Source: Candidatus Aenigmatarchaeota archaeon
GTDB taxonomy: Archaea; Aenigmatarchaeota; Aenigmatarchaeia; QMZP01
Reading direction: 5' to 3'
Length of the DNA stretch: 17,575 nucleotides
Assembly: GCA_016198605.1 (NCBI GenBank)
Contig: JACQIG010000038.1
Span: 1-17,575, forward strand
The position numbers and the translations under genes were made by a program. Position 1 is the first letter of the stretch; every line of letters begins with the position of its first letter. Positions 1-12,000 of this stretch are shown here, in pieces. The notes under the pieces were generated by a model. It was not told the origin of the DNA, ran no database searches, and worked only from the letters and a program-made list of their open reading frames with translations.

Positions 1-3000
1 GGCCTGGTATCCGGAGCAACCGTAACAATAGCCTCCGAGCAGTCAGGCACAGTCTACATCTGCTCACCCAACTCAGCCGCAGGCGGCGTCTACAACTGCA
101 CCGTCACGGCAGCAGAGCATGCAGGCCGCCCACTGGGAGCCTACAACACAACCATAAACGCAACAAAGCAGTACTACAACTCCAGCAACACAACCCGCGC
201 AACCAACTCATACATATTAGGCACAGCACCCACCCTCTCCTCCGCATCAGCCAATTCAGACCAGGGCGGCTCAACAGGCGGCTGGGGCGAGGATTGGGAC
301 TTCAACGTGACCGTGCAGGACGTGGACAGCGACAACGTAAACGTCTCCCTCTGGATAGACACGGGCTCAGGCTTCCAGTTCAGGAACTCCACGGTCTGCT
401 CCAGCTGCTCATCCGCCACAGCCATCCGCTTCCGCAACACCTTCACATCAGCAGACATAGGAAGCCGCTCTTTCAAGTTCAACGCCACAGACTCCAAGCA
501 GTTCAACGGCACAACCTCAAACAGCTCCTTCACCATAGAGAAGGACGACACCCAGGCAGTCCTGGTCTCGGGCGACGCCATAAGCATCAACAGGGAAGGA
601 AGCACAACAGGCGAGCTCGTATTAAGCATAACAGACCTTGACAGGGCAGCCTCAGCCGTGGGCACAGCCGTCAACGGCTCAATCTGGGTCACCAACAACC
701 TCACCCAGTTCGACCAGGGAACAATAAACACAACCAACCCAGCAGGCCAGCTCATCCTCAATTTCAACCCCAGCTGCAACTACAACGTCTCCACGCAGAG
801 GTGGAGGGGCGGAGTAAGCAACGACCCGGCCTATAAAGACTCAAACAGCTCCAACAGGACAATAACAGTGCTAGGCCAATTGAAGATAAACATAACCCAG
901 CCACCCTTCCTATCCACCTTCAACGTCACCAACCAGATCCTGCTCAACACATCAATCTCCACGGACTGCGAAGCCGAGGGCAATCTAACAGCCACCACTG
1001 TCCAATTAGCACTTAATACAACAGGCTTATCTCCCGTAGCCTGCACCCCTGTAACAGAATCAGACATATACTACACCTGCACCTTCAACTCCACTGGAAG
1101 ACTCCAGGGCAACTACACCGTCAATGTGACAGCAAATAGAACCAATTACAACACCAACAGCACCAGTTACATAGACAGGTTCTTCCTGGACAACATAGCC
1201 TCAACTGCGAGCAACGTCTCTGTAAGCCCTGCTAGGGACGGCTGGACAAGGAATTATAATTTCACTGTCAATATAACCGACCCTGAAGCCGACTCCATAA
1301 CCTGCAAATTATATGTCTCCACAAACAACGGAACGAGTTACAGCCACGTTGGCAATGGGACTATAAGCGGTTCCGGTGTTTGTTCCGTTATCTATGGCAA
1401 CTTCAGTGGCGCAAATATAGGCGTAAATAACACGTTCAAATTTGAGATAGTTAACGGCGAACCTACAAACACGTTCAATACGTCATCTGTAAACCAACCG
1501 TTCCTTGAGGAATCAAACGCCAGCGTCTTCCACTCCTCAGGAAACGGGTCTTCGGTTAACATATCCAGCGGCACATCCCTGCTGGCAATCAGGGTAAATG
1601 ATACTGACAATCTTTCATTTGACCCTAACATAAATGTGACGTTCTATGTGTCAGCCAATATAACCACATTCAATTTCACATTCCAGAATACAACCAACTC
1701 CACAGGCCACGCAAACTATTACTTTGACCCAAACTGCAGCTATTCCCCGGGTGAGCAGATATGGCTAGCTGGTGTGGCAGATGCCTTCTACCAGGACGTC
1801 AATACAAGCAACTTCACCGTCACGGTATTAGGCGACCTTAACAACAGCATCAGCCAGCCCTCCGGAGGCAATGTACTGCGCGGGTCAAACGTGACCATAC
1901 AGTCCAGAATAACAGACCTGTGCGGCAACAACATAACTTCCATGACAGGTAACAACATAACGTTCACCCTAACAAGCATTGATACAAGCCAGCGGTTCTC
2001 GTGCAGCAATACAATAGAGGACGCAAATGGCCTGTATAACTGCACAATAAACACCTCCGATCCAGCTGTGCTCCCGGCAAGGTTTTACAACATAACCATG
2101 AACGCAAGCAGGCAGTTCTACAACCAGCACAATATCACCAAGGCAAATGCCTTCTTTGTAGAGACAAGGCCCGTACTGGGCGGGCAGACGGTGACATCCT
2201 CAGGGGATGGCGGCTGGGGCGAGACCTGGGATTTCAACACCACAGTGCAGGACATAGATGGGGACAACCTGACCGTCCAGCTTTGGGCGAACCTCAGCGG
2301 CGATTTCGAGCTGTTAGGCACAAGGAACCTCACGGCGGCCTCGCCGACGGCAGTGGGCTTTGTTGTTAACACGTTTGTCTGTTCAAACCTCAACAGCCAG
2401 AGCTCCTCGATAAAGAACTTCAAATTCAACGTGACAGACACAAGGAATTACAATGACAGCAGGAACAGCACGCTTACGCTGGAAAAGGACGATGTTACAA
2501 TAGATTTCATTACAGGCGCCGGCACCACGGTCAGCAGGGAAGGCAGCGCCACAACGCTTTACAGGCTCAGGATAAATGATTCTGACAGGGTGGCCTATGT
2601 GGGTTCTGGCGTCAATGGCAGCATCTTTGTTACGACCAATTATTTCATCTTTGATGCCGGAAATACCAACACTACTGACAACGACAGCAACCTGAGCATA
2701 AACTTCAACCCATCCTGCTCATACCTGGCAGGAAGCCAGAGCTGGAAAGGCGGGACATTCAATGACGCGTGCTACAAGGACTCCAACAGCTCAACATTCC
2801 CGACAACCGTGCGCGGACAGCTCAAGAACGACATACTGCAACCTTCATTCAATGCGAGCTTCCCCGCGGGTAACAGCGTCTTTATCCAGGCCAATATTAC
2901 CACAGACTGCTCGGAGCCCCAGAATGCATCAACGGTCACCATAAACCTTACGTCTCCCCTAGGAGCCACAGAGGCATGCGGCACCATAAACAACCAGGGG

Positions 3001-6000
3001 GACGGCAGATATAACTGCACCTGGGACACCACGCTACACCAGGGCGGCTCCTGGGACGTGATACTCAACTCGAGCCTGACCAACTACTCTGCCAATTCAA
3101 CAACCTATGTGGACTGGATATTCCTTAACAATACGCCGCCTGCAACATCAAACATCTCTGTATCACCCAACGCCGAAGGCTGGGGAATTATATACAATTA
3201 CAGTATTTTCGTAAACGACACCCAGCAAGACAATGTGACATGCAACCTGTTTGTCTCCACCAATGGTGGCTCCAGCTACGCTTTGAGGAATTCTACAAAT
3301 GTCACCAGCGGGCGCGGCACGTGCTGGGTTGCTGTGTCAAACTTTGCATGCGGTGACATAGGAAACGACAACCAGTTCTTCTTTGAAGTCAAGGACGGGA
3401 CAAACAACGTCAATGCAACAGTGACGTCAGGCCCCAACATAACCGTGGATAACGCAACAATAATACTTCTGGCCGGCAACAGTTCCGTGGTAAACAGGAC
3501 GGGCAACCAGGTAACACAGCTGCTGGTATTCTTCAATGACACAGACAGGAACATCAGCGTCCTGAACAGCACCAACGGCACATTCTGGACAACTACTAAT
3601 GGCGTAACATTTGACAACGGCAACAGGTCACAGGCCAATCCAACCGGCCACCTGAACCGCAATTTCAACCCCGACTGCAACTATGAAGTGGGTGTCCAGC
3701 TGTGGAAAGCTGGGATAACGGATTCCTGCTATGAGCAGATAAACACGACCAATTTCACTGCCACAGTAATAGGCGGCCTGATAGCCAACCCGTCAAGTCC
3801 CGCAAACGGCTCAACTGTTGAGAAGGGGCAGAACATAACTGTAGATGCGGATATAAGGACAGACTGCGGCGTGAACATCGTGGCAGACAATGTCACATTC
3901 AGGTTTACCCATGAGTCTGGCAATTCAACTTTCACTAGCCTGACAACAAGCCTGGGAGGTGGCTTCTATCAGACAACAAGGAATACAACGGACATGCCGG
4001 CAAAGAATTACAATACAACCATAATATCATCGCTGCAGAACTACAACAACAATACGAGGACAATAGGGAACCACTTTTTTGTCATGACCAAGGCCAACCT
4101 TTCCAATGCGACCGCCTTGACAAATCCAGGTGGCTGGGGCGAGAGGTTCTACTTCTCTGTTAACGTCATGGATGAGGACATGGACAATGTCACACTGGAG
4201 CTCTTCACAAAGGACACAGATGTGGGAGCCTGGGGCGCCCCAAAGAACTCCACCACGCTTGTTGCCCCTGCAAACCAGACAGTCATACTATCAACAACCG
4301 TCCCTTCATTCACTGTGGACATATATGAATTCTACTTCCTGGCCACTGACACCAGGGGCCTCATCTCAAACACCACGCCGCAGAACTTTACAATAGAGAA
4401 GGATGATGTGAATATAATCCTTGTGGCAGGCAACGGGCTTGAGGTGTTCAGGAATGGCACGGATGAGATAAGGCTTACGCTGCTGGTCAATGACACAGAC
4501 AGGAACCAGATTGTCGGGGCCGGGATTACGGCGAAATTCTGGGTGACAAAGAACGCCTCCAATCCAGTCTCTTTTGACATAGGGAAGGATACGACAACCA
4601 ATGGCACTGGGCATATAAGCTACCTGTTCCCGACTGAAGTGCCGGAGGCTGAATGCAATTACGGCCTGGGTAGCCAGATATGGAGAGGGGGCACATCGGC
4701 AGACCCGTTCTATAAGGACGTCAACTCATCCAACTATACGCTGACGCTTAAATCGGACCTCAGGCCGTCAATACTTTACCCAAATGGCCAGGGATTCATA
4801 TCGTTCAGGCCGGCACAGGACGGGACCACTGGCGAGCTTATCCTGCTCCAAGGCAACCTTAGCGATGACTGCACACCAGTTGATAGCGCCACGGCAACGT
4901 GGACGCTTACCAACGGCCAGAATTCCTTTGACAGCAGCGGGGTGAATTTCATAAACAGGACAGAGTCCGGGGGATCCTATAACATCACCTTCAATGCAAC
5001 AAACAAGCCATTTGGCGACTACAACATCACATTCGCCGTCTCCAAATCATTTTACACGGACAATTCAACAACAAAAATAAACGGGCTAAATCTCGGGTCA
5101 AGGCCAAAACTGGCCACCCCAACAATAGACCATGTCTTTGGCGGGTGGGGCGAGCAGTACACTTTCACGGTAAGGCTGACCGACTCGGACTTAAATACCA
5201 ACAATGTCACCTTGTGGAAGAGCTTCGACCAGGCAAATTGGGTGCAGATAGATTCGCAGAACGTGACACAGCCCGTCAACAAGCTGGTGACATTCAACAA
5301 GGTGTTTGCCTGCAGCGACCTGCTGGCAGGCCCGGTGAACTACTTCAGGTTCACCACCCTGGACCCATTCAGCTATTACAACAGCACCCAGAGCATACTC
5401 ACAAGACAGATACATAACGCAACCGTAAGCCAGACGGCAGGCTTCAACCACAGCGAATCCGTGCCCAACGCGGGCCAGATAGGTTATTTCAACGTGAGCA
5501 TATTCAACACCAATGGCTCCACAATCTACTTCAATCTGACGGTAAACGGCCTGCAGGTTGCCAGCAACAGGTCAGCCACAAACGGCACCAACACGACCAT
5601 TAATGCAAAAGCTGCCGGGGTCATAGTAAACAACCCGGGCACACAGAATGTAAATGTAACTATAATGGATTCATCTGGAGCTGTATCCGTCGCCAATTAT
5701 CTAGCGTTCCTTAACTACAGCGTGAGCGACAACTTCACCATTGACAGGGACAATGTGACCATAACAGTGCATTCGAGCAGCAACTCAACCGTCAGGCGGC
5801 TCGCCGGCTCTGCAGCGTTCCTCAGGGTAGACATATTTGACAGCGACCTTGGGGTATACCCGAACAGCACCAATGGCACGTTCTACATCACAGAGAACGG
5901 CTCTGCATTCACCGTCACAAGCTCCTGCGTGTCCTCAAACGGCACATGTTCCGTTACCTATAACCCTAGCTGCGATTCGGAGGCAGGGATAAGGCAGTGG

Positions 6001-9000
6001 AAAGGCGGCGCAACAGACCAGTGCTACCAGCTTATAAACTCAAGCCAGACAAACCTTACAGTAATCGGCCAGCTCAATCTGACAGTTGCAAATCCTGCCA
6101 CTAACAAGACCATCAACAGGAACACAACCACGGATCTTAACGCCAGCGTTACGGATGAATGCGCCGTGCCCACACCTTCGGCGACTGTCACATGGTTCAA
6201 CAGCACGCCTTCTGTCCTCGCAACAGGCCACAATGCAACATGGAATGTTCCGGTTACATACACACTAGGTCAGGCCAATATAAGCGCGAATGCAACTGCA
6301 CAGAATTATGACCCTGTGGCCAACAGCAGCTTCCCCCTGATATACGGCTGGAGCAATGTGACTTCAATCACGCCTGCCAACGGCACCGTGTTTTCCGTGG
6401 GCGACATGGTCCAGATAACGTGCACCGTGAGGGACGCCAACACGAGCGCAAACATATCCAGCTACCCGGTGGGTTTCTACAAGAACAGCACATTGCAGGT
6501 TGCCAACGCAACAAATCCCAATGGCACCGCCGTATTCTTCTGGAATACATCAGGCGAGACATTTGGCCTATTCAATCACACGTGCATAATATCGGACAAT
6601 TCCACGCTCTTCTACAATGATTCCTTCCCGCAGATTACAACTATCCTGGAGCTGAAGAGGAATCTGGTTATTGACAGCATCTTTGTTGACAACCAGACCA
6701 TATACAGGAATGACACGTTCTCGCCCTACCAAACAAACATAACCGTTCATGTCAGGGACTCAAACATAGGAAATGCCGAGAACGCCACCGTGAACTTCTA
6801 TAACAGCACGGCATTCATGGGTAACTGCACCACCAACTCAACCGGATCCTGCGGCATAGCTTACAACCCGCCCAATGCGACAATACCAAATGAATACACA
6901 ATATTTATAAATGCCACCAAGGCAGGCCTGCAGGATTCTGTCACCAATACAACAAACATAACTGTCAGGGGGCTGCTCAGGATAAACATAACAGGCCCTG
7001 TAAACGGGTCATTCTACAGCAAGTCCCAGAATGTCACGTTAAATGTCACAATAGTTGACGAAAACAACCAGACCCAGACCCCTTCTGTCACATGGTATAA
7101 CAGAACTAACCAGAGCGTTGCCACAGGCAATCCTTCAACTTGGGTCCTTTCAAACCAGGACACTGGAAGCCATAATCTGACAGCATTGGCAGTGCAGGGC
7201 TTCTTTGACACAAGTTCTAGCCACGTCAACGTGACAATAAACGGCCTTGCCGATGTGCTATGGCTCGCCCCGCCTAACAACTCAATAGCGCCTTATCCGG
7301 ATCCGATAAGCCGGGTATGCCTTGTCAGGGACGCGAATTCGCTGGGAGGCATAAACAACTATACAGTGAACTTCTGGTACCTCAACGGCTCTTCTTATGT
7401 TGCCAACGGCACATTCCAGACCAACTCAACAGGCCATGCGAACAACACGTGGCAGGTTATAGCCAAGGGCGGCCTGACATTCAAGTGCAATATAACTGAT
7501 GACAACCCGAAGCTGTTTTCGGCCAATATAGCCGAAGCCATAGTCCTCATTACCGTCAGGGATGTAAAAGCACCCAATGTAACAAACATCACAATCCTTC
7601 CCAACAGCAGCCTTGAGGCAAACCTGAATGCAACAAACATAACCGCCGTTGTGCAAGACGATTTTAACGTGAGCCAGGTTTACGCAACAATAACCATGCC
7701 GAATGGCACGCAAGTAAATGTGACGATGGCCCCCATTGGAAACAGCACATATAATGGCCAATACGTACCGCTCATTGACGGAACTCACGATCTGACAATA
7801 TATGGTGTTGACTCGCCGCCGGAATCTAATGTGAACAGCACCTTCGGAGGGACGTTCATTTCGATAGGGAAGGTCAGGGCCAATGTTTCCTTAAATCCGT
7901 CAGACATAACAGCCACTGGCATCACCCAGACGCAGAACTTCACGTTCACCCTTGGGGTCAACCTCTCAAATCTTTTCGCTGTGAACATGTATGCGGCCTC
8001 GATAAACCTGACTGAAAGCCCCAGTGGCAGCCTCAGCTATAACACCACATCGTACTTCTGCGGTTCGCTGTCAACAAACCAGACATGCATCAGGCACTTC
8101 AGCGTGACGGTTCCTGCTGCCACGGCAGCCCAGGTAATAACACTGACAATAAACGGCACCTGGAGGAATCCGGACAATACCATAAACTCCACAACTAACG
8201 CAACCACCATAACAGTCGCCGCCAACCCAGTGCTGGACATAATACAGACATCAATAATCAATACCACGCCTCACGGAAGGAACACCTTTGTCGGCTCGCT
8301 TACGGTGGCCTCCACAGGCAACGAGCAGGTGACCAATATAGCCCTAAGCCTTGTCGGGGGAGACCTTGCCACAGGCTGTCCTGGGTGCACCGTCACGTTT
8401 GTGCCCTCATCTCATGGCCTATTGTTTGCCGGCGAGAACATCACGGTAACGGTGAACGTGACAGTCCCGCTTGGCCAGTCCCCTGCAAACCTGTTCACCT
8501 TCATACGGGCCACGCCTGACAACACCGGATACGATGAAGCTATCCTGAACATAACAATACCATCCAACCTTTCCTGGGCCAGGGCACCGTCTTCATTTGC
8601 CAACCTGCTTACGCCACCCAATACAAGCGGCACCATAGGCAACATAACCGTCAACAACACAGGTAACGTCAAGATACTTTTCAATGTCCTCAAGAACAGC
8701 GCCAGTGCGGGCTCCCAGACGATACTTGTTACCGCAACTCCAGCCGCTTTCGAGCTTGACAAGCAGTCAGCAAGGAATGTTTCCCTGACGTATAATATAC
8801 CCGCAGCCGGCGTGAACTTGCAGGTGCATGATATCAACATCATAATCCAGAACGCCAGCGCAACGCCAGGCTCCCTGACTACTGAGCTTCACCTGAACGT
8901 CACGGATATTGGGCCTAACATAACCAACGTTGTGATAGCGCCGGCCGTCTTTGAGCCCGGATTTGAGAATGTCTCTGTAAATGCGACAATAACAGACAAT

Positions 9001-12000
9001 TTTGGCGTATCCACAGCCTACGTGAATGCAACCAGTCCCACAAACATATCGCAGATAATAACAATGACCGCAAACGGATCAAATTACAATGCCACCTACA
9101 GCCCTTCCCAGATCGGCATACATACAATTGTAATATGCGCCAACGACACCTCTGGCTTGTTGAGCTGCACTTCTGGGCAGGCAATAGCAGGCTCAGGCAA
9201 CACAAGCCTTGATGCCTTCCCCAACCAGACCCTGAGCGTGTCAAATGTGACCGCCCTGTCAGCCGTCAACACCACGTTCAATTTCACGCTAAACAACACC
9301 GGCTTCTCCAGGGCCTCAAACGTCAACCTGTCGGTAATCGCTCCTTCCGGATGGTCTGCCAGCCCTGGCTATTACACGGCCGTGCTGATACTCAAGAACG
9401 GTTCAATAGTCAATACCACAAGCATCACCACCCCAGCAGCTACAGCACCAGGGAATTACGCAATAAACTTCACCTTCAACTGGACAAACCTTGACAATAC
9501 CACAGGCTTCAATAGCTCCCTCGAGACAATTGAGGTGCTACAAAACCCGCGCATAAACATAGTCGAGCCCAATGTATCGGTAAATATTGAGGCCGGCAAG
9601 ACAGGCAGCGTAAATGTCAATGTGAGCTCGGAGGGGAATGCCAACCTCACAAACATAAACATGAGCTGCATCTCCGGGGACGTCTGCACCAATTTCACAA
9701 TAATCTTTGCCCCCCAGAACGCCTCTGTCCTGGCAGCAGGAAACTCGACGCTAATTACAATAAACATAACTCTGCCCTCCGCTCAGGCATTCGGGACATA
9801 CACCGGCGTTGTCCGTGCCTCCTCTGCCCAGGGAGAGGACAACGTGACAGTCAATGTCACTGTCCCGCTCAACCTTTCATGGACCCTCTCCACGTCTTCC
9901 ATAGCCCTGACCAAGATCATGAACACATCAGGCAGGTTCGGGCTGGTGGAGATAAACAACACAGGCAACCTTGAGCTGCTGCTTAACATCATGATAACAG
10001 GGAACACTAGCGTGTTCAGCACCAACGTTACAAACATCACAATACCCATTAGTGGCAGAACTGTAGTGGAAATAAACTATTCGGCTCCTGCCACATCAGC
10101 CCTCCAGAGCTTCACCGCGTCTTTCAACACGATAAACACCTCTGCAAGCCCCTCACAGATAAGCGCTTCCCTAAACCTTACCGTGGAGCCATTCCTCCTG
10201 AACATAATCTCGCCGACTGAAGCAAGCCCGCTGCTGAACGTGGACCCTGGGGAGAACATCACGGTAAAAGTGAATGTCACCTACCAAGGCTTGCCGCTCC
10301 AGCAGAACATGACATGGAACCTGACGCTGTCCAATTCCACCACCACAACCCAGATAAACCTCACATCAAGCAACTTCTCGGCAACGCAGAACCTGTGGGA
10401 GCTAAATTTCACCGCGCCCAGCCTGGCTTCGGGGAACAGCTATGACATAAACACCACGGGCAACTACACAACAAGGGGCATAGTGTTCTCTGACATGGAG
10501 AATGACGCAATAGTATACACAGACGCCATAGCACCAAATGTGTCTGTCAGCGTGCAATCCACGATCACAAGGAACAGCAACGCAACTATAGCTGTAAATG
10601 TCACTGACTCTGGCGGGATCAGCAATGCAACCGCAAACATAACAAACCCCTCTGGCAGCTCTTCAGCAACACTAATGACGCTAGTCGGGACAGAGGGCAA
10701 CACAAACCATTACGAGCTGAATTACACCAACACATCCACCGATGGCGCATACCAGGTGCGGATAACGGCATTTGACAAGTCCGGCAACAGCGGGACGGCA
10801 AATGCATCCTTCACCGTGCTGCCGGTTATATATTTTGCCGGGGTTGCAAAAGACCTGGAAAACGTGACCTTGCCTCCCATATCCGTCCAGTTTGAATTCT
10901 TCGGCAACGCTTCGCCAGCGCTGCTTGACACCATAACGTCCAACGCCTCAACCGGGGCCTACAACAAATCCATAGAAGCAGGGGGCTATGACCTGAACGT
11001 AAAAGTCTTTAAAGAGGAGCTGTTATATGACGACACGAATTTATTGTCAGATGTTTTTGACCCTGTGACATTCGGCAACATACCCACGTCAATAATAGGC
11101 GGCGGGTCACTGTCAGGCATAATATTAAACAATTCGCTGAACTTCTCCACCGCAAGGCTCTCGTTTGACTATTCAACCTATGCGGGCGTGACAGCAAGCT
11201 TCCTTTCGGTCTATGAGTGCTCAAGCTACATCAGGCAGGTTGGCTGCAATACAAACTGGACAAGGGTAAATGCATCTGTCGTGAACACAAGCAGCCAGAG
11301 GGTATATACAACACTGTCCTCCATCTCGCCAAGCAGGGCGTATGCCCTTGCGGAATTCGTATGCGGCAACAGCGCTTGCGAGGCAGGCACCGGGGAATCC
11401 CAGTCAATATGCCCCCAGGATTGCACCAATGCGTCTACCGCCGTCTGCGGCAACAGCGTCTGCGAGGCACCGGAAACCGTGGCCACATGTCCGACTGACT
11501 GCACGCCTCCTGTTGTCCAGCCACCGCCGCCACCCCCGTCCCCAGGCGGCGGCGGTGGAGGAGGCGGCGGAGCCGGAGGGGCAGGAACAGGCGCGGGCGC
11601 AGGCGGAGCCGGCGGTGAAGGCGGCCAGGCTGGCGCAGGCGGAATAGCGGCCCCGCTTGAGGTGAAATCAACGCTGCTGTTCATAGTCCTTGCGCCGGGC
11701 GAGCACGAGACGCATTCGCTTGACGTAACAAACAACCAGGGAACAGCAGTCACAGGTATAATATCAATAGACGGCCAGATACTGCAGTTCATCAGGCTTG
11801 ACCAGACATCGATAACCATACCAGCTAGGAGCACAGGCACGGTGAAGGTTGACGTGTTCGCTCTTTCATCGGCGACACAGGGCATATACACTGGTGACAT
11901 AGTCTTCACCTCAGGCGCGACAACGCACAAGACCCCCGTGACGGTGAAGGTGGAGATACCGCAGGAACCGCTCCTTGACGTGCTCGTGGAGGCTCTCACG

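Noticed and set aside
307..309. GTG as the start of the giant gene
   Set aside because: The frame is open to base 1 and bases 1-306 encode the tail of a repeat module and the GGWGE anchor, so the GTG is an internal valine.
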